Shown: positions 17,757 through 26,040 of the stretch, piece by piece
How positions within the stretch are numbered: position 1 is the first letter of the stretch
Layout: every line of letters begins with the position of its first letter
Origin: Agrobacterium tumefaciens str. B6
GTDB taxonomy: Bacteria > Pseudomonadota > Alphaproteobacteria > Rhizobiales > Rhizobiaceae
Length of the DNA: 64,000 nucleotides
Direction: 5' to 3'
Assembly (NCBI RefSeq): GCF_001541315.1
Contig: NZ_LMVK01000034.1
Span: 310,001 to 374,000 of the forward strand
Position numbers and translations under genes: made by a program
Notes under the pieces: generated by a model
The model's database searches: none
Told to the model about the DNA's origin: nothing
What the model saw: the letters and a program-made list of their open reading frames with translations, nothing else

Positions 17757-17793
17757 GATTTATGATGGTGGCGTTGAAAAGCGACGCCGGGCT

Positions 17794-18705
17794 TCAGGCC
17801 GCCGCGCGCCGCAACGCTGTGGCAACCTTGTGGATATGCGCCGCACCAATGCCGCAGCAGCCGCCGATCATGGTCGCGCCCGCATCCGCCCAGGAGCAGG
17901 CAAAACGGGAATAAACATCGTCTGTCAGATCGGCGCGCGTGTCATGCAGCCCTTCATTGGCGGCGGAATCACCCTGCTCGCCTTCAAAGGCATTGGCATA
18001 AACGCCGATTTCCAGTGACACACCCTTTTCCGCGAAGACGGCGGCGGCCGTCTCAACCGCGGCTTTCATGACTTCCGGCTTGCTGCAATTGAACAGAAGG
18101 GCGGCCGCGCCCGATTGCGCCGCCCATTCGGCGGCCGCCTTGACCGTTTCACCGGAGCGAAGCGCAGGCTCGCCGCCGGTCGCAGCCGCATCATCATTGA
18201 GCGTGAAGGAAATCCAGAACGGTTTGCCAGTCGCGGCAACGGCTTCACGCACCGCCTCGCCCTCGGCGATCAGGCTGAGCGTCTCGCCGAGCCAGACGTC
18301 GACATGAGGCGCGAGATTATCGACCAGCACCTTCAGATAGGTCTGCACCCGGCCCGCATCGAAATTCTGCGGCTCATAGGAGCCGAAGATCGGCGGCAGC
18401 GAACCCGCCACCAGCACCTTGCGGCCGGAGGCATCCGCCGCTTCGCGCGCCAGCTTGCCGGAAAGGGCGATCAGCGACGCGCCGTCCTTCTGGAAACGCT
18501 CTTCGCCGATGTGGAAGGGCACCAGCGCATAGGAATTGGTGGTGACGACATCGGCACCGGCTTCGATGAATTCCTGGTGCACCTGCCGCACGATCTCAGG
18601 CGCGTCGATAAGCGCCAGCGCAGACCATTCCGGCTGTTTCAGCACGGCGCCGAGCCGCTGCAATTCGCGGCTCATACCGCCGTCGAGGATACGGATTGTG
18701 CTCAT
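17794..18705 (-). CDS. mmuM: Homocysteine S-methyltransferase (MmuM-like)
   Basis: A 303-residue TIM-barrel methyltransferase. Zinc ligands are recognisable: the Cys in LLFNCSKPEV and the Cys pair in MIGGCCGIGAAH. Such enzymes move a methyl group from S-methylmethionine (or SAM) to homocysteine, giving methionine. ATG at 18705 has GGGAG at a good distance, whereas ATG at 18711 is too close to it. It is the last gene of an operon with a polar amino acid ABC transporter, suggesting uptake of its methyl donor. Confidence 0.88.
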   Translation of the reverse strand: MSTIRILDGGMSRELQRLGAVLKQPEWSALALIDAPEIVRQVHQEFIEAGADVVTTNSYALVPFHIGEERFQKDGASLIALSGKLAREAADASGRKVLVAGSLPPIFGSYEPQNFDAGRVQTYLKVLVDNLAPHVDVWLGETLSLIAEGEAVREAVAATGKPFWISFTLNDDAAATGGEPALRSGETVKAAAEWAAQSGAAALLFNCSKPEVMKAAVETAAAVFAEKGVSLEIGVYANAFEGEQGDSAANEGLHDTRADLTDDVYSRFACSWADAGATMIGGCCGIGAAHIHKVATALRRAAA

Positions 18706-18725
18706 GGTCATAACTCCCTGAATAT

Positions 18726-19415
18726 TTATCGTCGGACGGGCACCTGCTGTTCGATAAGGCCGAAACAGCGGGCGATGATGGCGGTGAGAATGAGATAAAA
18801 GACGGTGACGACGATCAGCGGCTCATAGACGAGCAGCGTGTCCTGCCGCACCTTGTAGGCGACGGCGTAGAGATCCATGACAGTCACGGTGAAAGCAAGC
18901 GGCGTCGCCTTCAGCTGCATCACCACCTCGCCGGCAATGGTCGGCAGCGCAATGCGGATGGCGCGCGGCAGCCAGATGCGGCGAATGAGGGTGAAACGGC
19001 CCATGCCGAAAGCCCTGCCCGCCTCCAGCTCGCCTTTCGGCACGGCCAGCAGCGCGCCGCGCAGAACTTCCGCCTCATAAGCCGCATAATTCAGCGTGAA
19101 GCTGACGGCCGCGAAGAAGAATCCTTCACGCAGCACCGGCCACATGAAGCTTTGCCTGATGCCGGGGATCATCGGCAGAAGCGAGCCGACGCCGTAATAA
19201 AGCAGCCAGAGCTGGATGAGCAGCGGCGTGCCCCGGAAGAAGGTGCAATAAGCCCGCGCCAGGATTTTCGTCGTCCGCCCGCCGCTCACCTGTGCGAAGG
19301 CGAGCCCGATGGCCAGAAGAAATCCGATGCTGACGGAGATGACAAGCAGCGCCACCGTCTGCCATGCACCCGAAAGAAGAAGCGGCCAATATTTCGCGAC
19401 CCATGAAAAATCCAT
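18726..19415 (-). CDS. Polar amino acid ABC transporter permease (HisM type)
   Basis: A 229-residue inner-membrane permease with about five helices. The cytoplasmic EAA loop is AYEAEVLRGALLAVPKGELE, then GRAFGMGRFTLIRRIWLP, typical for the His/Glu/Gln family. A GAGGAGGGG Shine-Dalgarno sequence precedes the ATG. It pairs with the HisQ-type permease 12 nt upstream in transcription. Substrate is inferred from the methyltransferase that follows. Confidence 0.92.
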   Translation of the reverse strand: MDFSWVAKYWPLLLSGAWQTVALLVISVSIGFLLAIGLAFAQVSGGRTTKILARAYCTFFRGTPLLIQLWLLYYGVGSLLPMIPGIRQSFMWPVLREGFFFAAVSFTLNYAAYEAEVLRGALLAVPKGELEAGRAFGMGRFTLIRRIWLPRAIRIALPTIAGEVVMQLKATPLAFTVTVMDLYAVAYKVRQDTLLVYEPLIVVTVFYLILTAIIARCFGLIEQQVPVRR

Positions 19416-19427
19416 GCCGTCCCCTCC

Positions 19428-20150
19428 TCAGGCCAGGACCGGCTGGCCGCGCCGCACGCGGCGTTCGATCAGCGAAAAAACGAGGTTCGAAACGAGCGTA
19501 ATGGCGAGGTAAAGCAGGGCGGCGGCAAGGAAGAACAGGAAATATTGCTTGGTGCTGGCCCCGGCCAGCCGCGTCGCGAGCGCCAGTTCCTGATACCCGA
19601 CGACCGCCACCAGGGCGCTGTCCTTGGTCACCGCAAGCCAGAGATTGCCAAGCCCCGGTAAGGCGTTGGGCAAAAGCGCCGGCAAGACCACCCGGCTGAA
19701 CCGCAAGGCGGGTGACATGCCGAAGGCGCGCGCCGCCTCAATCTGCCCGCTCGGAATGGCAAGGATCGCACCGCGCAGCACCTCGGTCATATAGGCGCCC
19801 TGCACGAAACCCAGAACCGCAACGGCGGCAACGAAACCGTTGACCTCCAGCGGCGGCATGCCAGCCAGCAGCAGCAGCCGGTTGAGACCGTCAGTACCGG
19901 CATAATAAAGCCCGACGATGAGGATCAGCTCGGGAACGGCGCGGATCGCGGTGGTGGAGAGGTTGAGCAGCAGGCCAAGCGGCCTGTTGCCCGAAAGCTT
20001 GCCGAGCGCCCCGGCCATGCCGATGGCAAGGCCGATCAGATAGGCGCCGGCGGAAATGGCAAGCGTCGATGCCGCACCCTTCAACAGGGTGCCGCCCCAT
20101 CCCGGAGGATAGGGAGACAGAAGTTGCAACGTGGTTTCAAGGCTTGCCAT
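19428..20150 (-). CDS. Polar amino acid ABC transporter permease (HisQ type)
   Basis: A 240-residue permease with an EAA loop (YMTEVLRGAILAIPSGQIE then AARAFGM). It forms the second membrane subunit with the next gene. A 22-nt gap separates it from the binding-protein gene. The C-terminal LISNLVFSLIERRVRRGQ is characteristic of this family, which imports amino acids and opine-like compounds in Agrobacterium. Confidence 0.92.
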   Translation of the reverse strand: MASLETTLQLLSPYPPGWGGTLLKGAASTLAISAGAYLIGLAIGMAGALGKLSGNRPLGLLLNLSTTAIRAVPELILIVGLYYAGTDGLNRLLLLAGMPPLEVNGFVAAVAVLGFVQGAYMTEVLRGAILAIPSGQIEAARAFGMSPALRFSRVVLPALLPNALPGLGNLWLAVTKDSALVAVVGYQELALATRLAGASTKQYFLFFLAAALLYLAITLVSNLVFSLIERRVRRGQPVLA

Positions 20151-20172
20151 ATGCGTGACCGATCAGATCGAC

Positions 20173-20943
20173 TTACTGCCCGTAAATATTGAAGCTGAAG
20201 TACTTCTTGCTGATCTCGTCATATTTGCCGCTGGCGCGTACGGCGGCGATTGCCGCATTCAGCTTGGCCTTGAGTTCGGTGTCTTCCTTGCGCAGGCCGC
20301 CCGAAACGCCGAGACCGAGGATTTCCTTGTCGTCGGCGACATCGCCCATGTCGGCGCAGCAATCCTTGCCCGCATCGCTCTTCACGAAAGCGTCGAGGAC
20401 GATGGAATCGCCGAAGACATAGTCGATACGGCCAGCCGCGAGATCCTGAAACGCCTCGTCCAGCGTCTGGTAGGTCTTCTCATCGGCGACACCGGCGAAA
20501 TATTTCTTGTAATATTCGGACTGGATCGTCGCCACCTGAATGCCGATGGTCTTGCCCTTGACGTCCTCGGCCGTCGCACCCGCCTTTTCACCCTTGGCGC
20601 CAATCAGCTTGCTCGGCGTGTTGTAATATTTGTCGGTGAAATCGATGATCTTCTGACGCTCTTCCGTGTTCGACATGGAGGACCAGATGACGTCGAATTT
20701 CTTCGTCTGCAGCGCCGGGATGAGACCATCCCAGGACAGTTCCACGATCGAGCATTTTTCCTTCATTTCGGCGCAGACGGCGTCCATGAGGTCGATTTCC
20801 CAGCCCTGCCACTTGCCGCTGGCATCCTTGGCGAAGAAGGGCGGATAGGCTTCGTTCATGATGCCGAAACGCACGTCGGCGCTGGCCGTGAAGGCGGAAA
20901 ACGCAAATGCCGTTCCGGCAAGCAGCGTGGCGAAAAATTTCAT
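20173..20943 (-). CDS. Periplasmic amino acid-binding protein
   Basis: A 256-residue type II binding protein. Signal peptide about residues 1-22 (LLAGTAFAFSAFTASA). The SBP_bac_3 signature appears as RFGIMNEAYPPFFAKDASG with GWEIDLMDAVCAEMKEKC, then FDVIWSSMSNTEERQKIIDF. A good AGGAGAG ribosome-binding site precedes the ATG. It delivers a substrate to the two downstream permeases; linked mmuM suggests S-methylmethionine or methionine, which remains an inference. Confidence 0.92.
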   Translation of the reverse strand: MKFFATLLAGTAFAFSAFTASADVRFGIMNEAYPPFFAKDASGKWQGWEIDLMDAVCAEMKEKCSIVELSWDGLIPALQTKKFDVIWSSMSNTEERQKIIDFTDKYYNTPSKLIGAKGEKAGATAEDVKGKTIGIQVATIQSEYYKKYFAGVADEKTYQTLDEAFQDLAAGRIDYVFGDSIVLDAFVKSDAGKDCCADMGDVADDKEILGLGVSGGLRKEDTELKAKLNAAIAAVRASGKYDEISKKYFSFNIYGQ

Positions 20944-20984
20944 TCAAGTCTCTCCTGTTAAAAACGGACTGTCAGGCAAAAGGG

Positions 20985-21764
20985 TCAATTGGCCAGCGCG
21001 CCGGTGAATTCCCGGCAACGGGCGCTCGTGGGGTTGCCGAACACCTGCGCCGGCGGGCCCGCCTCCTCCACCCGGCCCTGATGCAGAAACACGACCTGGG
21101 AGGACACATCGCGCGCAAAGCGCATCTCGTGGGTGACGAGCAGCATGGTGCGGCCTTCCTCGGCCAGATCGCGGATGACCTTCAGAACCTCTCCCACCAG
21201 TTCCGGATCAAGCGCCGAGGTGGGTTCGTCGAACAGCATCACCGCCGGTTCCATGCAGAGAGCACGCGCAATGGCGGCGCGCTGCTGCTGTCCGCCGGAC
21301 AGGAATGCCGGATAGGCGTTTTTCTTGTCATAGAGCCCGACCTTGTTCAGCAGGGCTTCGGCCTTTTCAACCGCCTCCTGCCGCTTGACGCCGAGAACAT
21401 GAACGGGCGCCTCGATGACGTTTTCCAGAACGGTGCGATGGGCCCAGAGATTGAAATTCTGGAACACCATGCCGAGACCGGTGCGCAATTTTTCCACCTG
21501 CCGCCAGCTTTTCGGCACGGCCTTGCCGTCGCGGCCGGTTTTTGTGGCGATTTCCTCGCCATTGATGATGACACGGCCGCGATCCGGCGTTTCGAGAAAA
21601 TTCATGCAGCGCAGAAAGGTGCTTTTGCCGGAACCGGAAGACCCGATGATCGAGATGACATCGCCCTTATGGGCCTGCAACGAAACGCCCTTCAAAACTT
21701 CATGCGTGCCGAAGCTCTTGTGGATGTCATCCGCTTCGAGCGCGCAGGCGCCTGTATCTGCCAT
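20985..21764 (-). CDS. Polar amino acid ABC transporter ATP-binding protein (HisP/GlnQ type)
   Basis: A 259-residue ABC ATPase. Walker A GSSGSGKSTFLRCMN (about residues 37-51), Q loop in GMVFQNFNLWAH, signature FLSGGQQQRAAIARAL, Walker B VMLFDEPTSALDPEL and H-loop VTHEM are all intact. It is the first gene of the five-gene operon that continues with the binding protein, two permeases and the homocysteine methyltransferase. Confidence 0.94.
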   Translation of the reverse strand: MADTGACALEADDIHKSFGTHEVLKGVSLQAHKGDVISIIGSSGSGKSTFLRCMNFLETPDRGRVIINGEEIATKTGRDGKAVPKSWRQVEKLRTGLGMVFQNFNLWAHRTVLENVIEAPVHVLGVKRQEAVEKAEALLNKVGLYDKKNAYPAFLSGGQQQRAAIARALCMEPAVMLFDEPTSALDPELVGEVLKVIRDLAEEGRTMLLVTHEMRFARDVSSQVVFLHQGRVEEAGPPAQVFGNPTSARCREFTGALAN

Positions 21765-21938
21765 CGATTGACCTAGCCGATCCGTTTTTTAGTGCCGCCG
21801 CGTCGATACCCCCGGGGTTTGCGATGCGACTTGCACAATAACAAAGACTTGAGCCGCGCATGTTTAGCGAAAATAGCTACAGACGCGCGCAACAATCGGC
21901 TCTTTTACATATTCGCAACGAAAAATCATTTCAAAATA

Positions 21939-23297
21939 TCACCTGGAACGAACAACCGGGGAAACCTGCCGCCGTTGGGGTATCGGGGCCGCCCCAGTTC
22001 TGTCCGGTTCCCCCTCCGCCTCGTCCTCCACGAGGCTGGCATTGGCCTGCAGATGCAGGCCCATCACCGCCACGATGAGGAAGAACCAGACGAACCCGGT
22101 GCTGAGGAAAAACAGCGTTTCCAGAAAGCCGTAGAGCAGCACGTAAAGCCATACACCGACATAAAGCCGCGTCAGCGGACTGTTGCGCGTGGCGTCATTC
22201 ATTTTGCCGAGATACTGCAGCGGCAGGAGATAGATCCACACCATCACCAGCATCAGACCCGGCACGCCGCCGGCCAGCAGAAGGTCGAAATAACCATTGT
22301 GCGAATCCGGCGCGGTCGTCGCCCAGGTATTGTTCTCGGTAAAACTCGACATCAGGGTGTCGCTGCGCCAGAAGGCCTGATAGCCATATCCGAGGAGCGG
22401 GCTTTGCCTGATATAGTCGATGGCGACGGTCCAGATATCCCTTCTGCCGGTAAAGCTGGCATCAAGCCCCAGCTTCGTCAGCATCTGCGAAAAGACGGGA
22501 TCAACCGTGGTGCCGACGGTCACCAGCGCGAAGACCGCCAGAAACAGGGTTACGACCGGGTAGCGCCAGCGGGGCCAGCGCAGGATGAACCAGCCTGTCG
22601 CAATGATGATCGGCATCAGCCCAAGCGCGGTCTTGCCGCCGGACTTGACCAGAAAGACCAGCGACAGCAACAGCACCGACAGCCCGCCGATGAAAGACCA
22701 GCGCTTGCTGAGATAAATGCCGACGATGATCAACACCGCCATGACCGAGGCGGCCTCGTTCTTGTGGCGGAAAACCCCGCGCCAGTCTCCCGCCAGAAGC
22801 GGTTCCAGCGCATCGCTTGCCTGGTGGATCGAGCGCGAGGGCAACACGGTGATTCCGAAATAGCACAGGAACAATATGATCAGCGCGCATGTGGCGAGCA
22901 GCGTCGTGAAATGCCGCTCCGTGCGCGGCAATTGCAGGAAACCGCCGGCAAGCACACAGATAATGGCGCACATGACAAGCCGCCTGAGCGAAAACAGCGG
23001 CGCTTCGCCCGCCACCGAAGTCAGGACAAACCAGCCGAAAATCGCCGCCATCAGCAGGCGCGGCATGAAGAGGATGGAAAACGACCGCTCCTTCGCCATG
23101 AAGGCCAGGAAACTGAAAAACAGGATGATCGCCGTCAACTGGTTGAGCAGGTTGGACCCGGCCGCCATGGCGGAGCCCTGATAGGTCGATGAGAGCGAGA
23201 TATAGGGCGAAAAGCCGACCGTGAAATACAGGAAAGTCACGTAAAACAACGCGTCCCGCCAATAGCCCCGCCGCTGTTCTTCATGCGCTGCATCCAT
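21939..23297 (-). CDS. O-antigen ligase/polymerase family membrane protein (Wzy/ExoQ-like)
   Basis: A 452-residue polytopic protein with about 10-12 hydrophobic segments. The Wzy_C/O-antigen ligase signature region is a large periplasmic loop including GRRDIWTVAIDYIRQSPLLG, then GYGYQAF and PDSHNGYFDLLLAGG; the Arg and His of this loop are typical of the family. It would polymerise or ligate undecaprenyl-linked repeat units at the periplasmic face. Glycosyltransferases, a Wzz-like protein and phosphomannomutase follow over the next 11 kb. Confidence 0.88.
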   Translation of the reverse strand: MDAAHEEQRRGYWRDALFYVTFLYFTVGFSPYISLSSTYQGSAMAAGSNLLNQLTAIILFFSFLAFMAKERSFSILFMPRLLMAAIFGWFVLTSVAGEAPLFSLRRLVMCAIICVLAGGFLQLPRTERHFTTLLATCALIILFLCYFGITVLPSRSIHQASDALEPLLAGDWRGVFRHKNEAASVMAVLIIVGIYLSKRWSFIGGLSVLLLSLVFLVKSGGKTALGLMPIIIATGWFILRWPRWRYPVVTLFLAVFALVTVGTTVDPVFSQMLTKLGLDASFTGRRDIWTVAIDYIRQSPLLGYGYQAFWRSDTLMSSFTENNTWATTAPDSHNGYFDLLLAGGVPGLMLVMVWIYLLPLQYLGKMNDATRNSPLTRLYVGVWLYVLLYGFLETLFFLSTGFVWFFLIVAVMGLHLQANASLVEDEAEGEPDRTGAAPIPQRRQVSPVVRSR

Positions 23298-23748
23298 AAG
23301 GGGTTTTTCTCTCCCTCTTTCCTGAAGCCACCCGCATTAAAACTCGTGCTTCTCATATTCGATAATACGAATATCCCCCGCAAATCCTATTTTTTAGTTA
23401 TCCGTGATGCACGGGCAAATAGCACCGCGATCGTCCGCTTTTTTCTCAGGAAACCGAAAGCGGGAGGCAAAGGACAAGACAGTCATTTTTAAAAGTTAAA
23501 CTTCAAAACCCAAAAAAGCGTCCGCGAAAATTGGTCCATATTTCATCCTTCGGTTGCTTAACTAAGTATATTTTGTTAACCTCAAATGAGGCAGGGCCAG
23601 CAAAGTAACAGGCTGATATAATAACATTTTATCTTAATACGAACATTTCCGGACCAAGTGGATTGCCGGTTTTATATCTATATTAATACATTCAAATATA
23701 CGCTTCCTATGGTTGATTTCATCAATGCGCGAAAGCTGGAGGCCGAGG
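23298..23748. other. 451-bp AT-rich divergent intergenic region
   Basis: Between the divergent polymerase and GNAT-like genes. It is strikingly A/T-rich compared with its surroundings, with TATATTTTGTTAACC and runs such as TTATATCTATATTAATAC. A short palindrome CCTCAAATGAGG lies at 23580-23591. This layout suits two promoters and binding by a nucleoid-like or MucR-type regulator, but I cannot assign sites. Confidence 0.45.
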
Positions 23749-24912
23749 GTGGACGTTCCGATACACACCAATATGGGCGATGGCGATAGTGGGCAGTCGC
23801 CACAACGCCCGGTTCAGCCAGGTGTCTCCGGTGTTCGCCCCATGCGCAGGGACGACGTTCCCGCAGTCGAGGCCGTGCTCAACAGCGCTTTCAAGAAGAA
23901 CGGGCAAGAACGGAACTTCAATTTCCGCTCCTATATCGAGAAACTGTTTTTCGGCAGTCCCGCCTTCAGCCCGGAGAACGGCAGCGTTGTCTACGACGCC
24001 GGGGAGAACAGGGTCACAAGCGTCATCCTCGCCGTGCCCATGCGTTTCGTCGCGAACGGGAAAACCATTACCGCAAGGCTGCTCTGCGCCTTCGCATCTG
24101 ATGGGAAACAGGGTGCGCTCGGCGCGGCGCGCCTGTCTCGGGGCATGCGGGCATCCAAACACGACATGCTGTTCTCGGACACGGCTTCACCCGTTAGCGC
24201 CGATCACTGGGTGGCGACCGGGGGCAACATGTTGCCGATTGAAAGCCTGCAATGGCACAAGGCGCTCAAGCCCTTCTGCACCATTGCCCTGCGCATGCCG
24301 CGCCGTTCCAAACTGGCCAAAACCACACTTGCCCTGACCACGCTCGGTTTTGTGGATGGAATCCTCAGACGCTGGAAAAAAGGTCTGAGACCGCAGGAGG
24401 CGGCCGGCGCCACGGTAAAAACCGTTGACTACGAAACCTTCCGCCGCAGGGCGCTCACCATGATCGAGCGTTTTTCCATTCGCCCGGAATGGTCTCACGA
24501 GGAGTTCCACTGGCTGATAGAGATGAGCAGGGCCAATGAAAGCCTCGGTGAACTGAAAGGCGTGATGATCGAGAATGCCGAAGGCCATGCCATGGGTGCT
24601 GCGCTGTTTTTCGGCCAGCGGGGACGAACGGCCTATGTGCTCAATCTCGTCTGCGATGCCGGCTGCGAAAACGATGTGCTCAACACCCTGTTCCGCCATT
24701 TCGATGACGAGAACTATGCCCATGTCACCGGCATGTCGCAGCCGTTTCTCATCAATGCGCTTTACCGCCAGAACCACATGAGCTTCCGCCATGACGGTTA
24801 TTTCTGCATGGCGACCCGGGATGACGAGCTGAGGGAAAAAGCGCTGGCCGGCGATATCTATATTGGCGGGCTGTGCTCGGAAAGCTGGAGCAAGCTCATA
24901 ACAGACTATTGA
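23749..24912 (+). CDS. GNAT-fold acyltransferase in the polysaccharide region
   Basis: The first domain (residues about 20-150) is GNAT-like: VRPMRRDDVPAVEAVLNSAF and later LLCAFASDGKQGALGAARL resemble an acetyl-CoA binding loop, as in Eis-like proteins. The C-terminal half (MGAALFFGQRGRTAYVLNL) looks like a second, perhaps degenerate, GNAT unit. GTG at 23749 is chosen because GGAGG lies 6 nt upstream; an upstream TTG (23713) and ATG (23725) lack a site. Product 387 residues. It may acylate a sugar or lipid-linked intermediate. Confidence 0.65.
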   Translation: MDVPIHTNMGDGDSGQSPQRPVQPGVSGVRPMRRDDVPAVEAVLNSAFKKNGQERNFNFRSYIEKLFFGSPAFSPENGSVVYDAGENRVTSVILAVPMRFVANGKTITARLLCAFASDGKQGALGAARLSRGMRASKHDMLFSDTASPVSADHWVATGGNMLPIESLQWHKALKPFCTIALRMPRRSKLAKTTLALTTLGFVDGILRRWKKGLRPQEAAGATVKTVDYETFRRRALTMIERFSIRPEWSHEEFHWLIEMSRANESLGELKGVMIENAEGHAMGAALFFGQRGRTAYVLNLVCDAGCENDVLNTLFRHFDDENYAHVTGMSQPFLINALYRQNHMSFRHDGYFCMATRDDELREKALAGDIYIGGLCSESWSKLITDY

Positions 24913-24960
24913 GGCCTCCACCCGGCAACGGGACGGAGCGCCGACCGGGCACCCTCAAGC

Positions 24961-26040
24961 CTAGCTGAACCGCCCGACATTGGCCGAGATGAGATGGCGC
25001 AGCGCTTTCGCATAACGTTTGGAGCGCGTCTTGGCCGCCAGCGCGCTGGTCCAGTCCACCATCGACCCGTTGATATCGAAATCGCCGAGCTGTCCCTCCG
25101 GAATATCGCCCTTTTCGATGCGCTCGACGATGGAGGCGAGTGCCGCATAAAATTCCGGTGAGCGATAGGGCGGATGCAGCGAATACATACCCTTGCCCGT
25201 GCCTAGAAAATCGAGGCGGTGGACGCCGCTGCGCATCATGTTGGTGCTCAGCACTTCCTCGGCGGGCATGGAGACCGGCTGCTGGTTATAGGCATAGGAG
25301 CGGATGCGCCGTTTGACATCGGGCCGCAGCAACTCCAGCGAACCGATCCGCTTCGCAAAACGATCCATGTCGATCAAGAAAAGGCGGGTGGACACCGTGG
25401 CGAAACGCCAGGTGGGAATGCGTGACGGCAACTTGCGCGGCTCAGGGATGTTCTTCACGCCGGGCATGCCGACATGGCGGGAAATATCGAGATCGCCACG
25501 CACCGTCGGCGGCCCCGAAAAGGGCGTGATGCACAGCGCATCCGGATTGGCCTTCTGCAGCGCGATCGCCTCGGCGAACCAGCTCTGGCTGCCGCCGCCG
25601 AACATCATGTCGCTGTCCATATGCAGCACATAACGGGCATTGGCGCGTTTGATACCATGGAAATAGACATGGAAGGGCCCGCCGTCGAAAGCCTTGGCGG
25701 GATAGGGAATGGGTGAGCGGGAAAAGAAGGTCTGCGTCACCGCGCTGCGCGCCGCATCGCTGTAATCGACGATATCCACATGCAGATGCGGATAGTTGGT
25801 CTGCATTTCCTCCAGCATGTCGAAGAGACGCTGGCGCGCCGCATCAAAACCGTTGCCCTTGTAGCGGCCTGCCCCCACCTGGCCCGTATCGACGGTCAGG
25901 AGAATGCGATCCACCTGTCCGCCCCAGACCCTGAGCTGATGCGGCAGGGTCAGGGCCGCATGCGGAGCATCGAAGGGATGGAGGTTGATTTGCAGCGCCT
26001 TTTGCACGGGAGGAAGCGGCATTTCAGCATTCATAGTCAT
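24961..26040 (-). CDS. Glycosyltransferase, GT-A-like with DxD motif
   Basis: A 359-residue cytoplasmic protein. LRVWGGQVDRILLTVDTGQ and RYVLHMDSDMMFGGG (about residues 135-149) give the nucleotide-sugar and metal-binding DxD elements of a GT-A fold. Its start overlaps the GH10 stop by four bases (ATGA, 26037-26040), so it is translationally coupled to that gene. No membrane segment is seen. The donor sugar and acceptor are unknown. Confidence 0.75.
   Translation of the reverse strand: MTMNAEMPLPPVQKALQINLHPFDAPHAALTLPHQLRVWGGQVDRILLTVDTGQVGAGRYKGNGFDAARQRLFDMLEEMQTNYPHLHVDIVDYSDAARSAVTQTFFSRSPIPYPAKAFDGGPFHVYFHGIKRANARYVLHMDSDMMFGGGSQSWFAEAIALQKANPDALCITPFSGPPTVRGDLDISRHVGMPGVKNIPEPRKLPSRIPTWRFATVSTRLFLIDMDRFAKRIGSLELLRPDVKRRIRSYAYNQQPVSMPAEEVLSTNMMRSGVHRLDFLGTGKGMYSLHPPYRSPEFYAALASIVERIEKGDIPEGQLGDFDINGSMVDWTSALAAKTRSKRYAKALRHLISANVGRFS

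Noticed and set aside
21792-23192. Plus-strand open frame opposite the polymerase gene
   Set aside because: Translates to Arg/Gln/His-rich noise; the minus-strand protein has clear membrane helices and a Wzy signature.
23283-23492. Small plus-strand open frame at the polymerase start
   Set aside because: No ribosome-binding site and overlaps the other gene; looks like chance.
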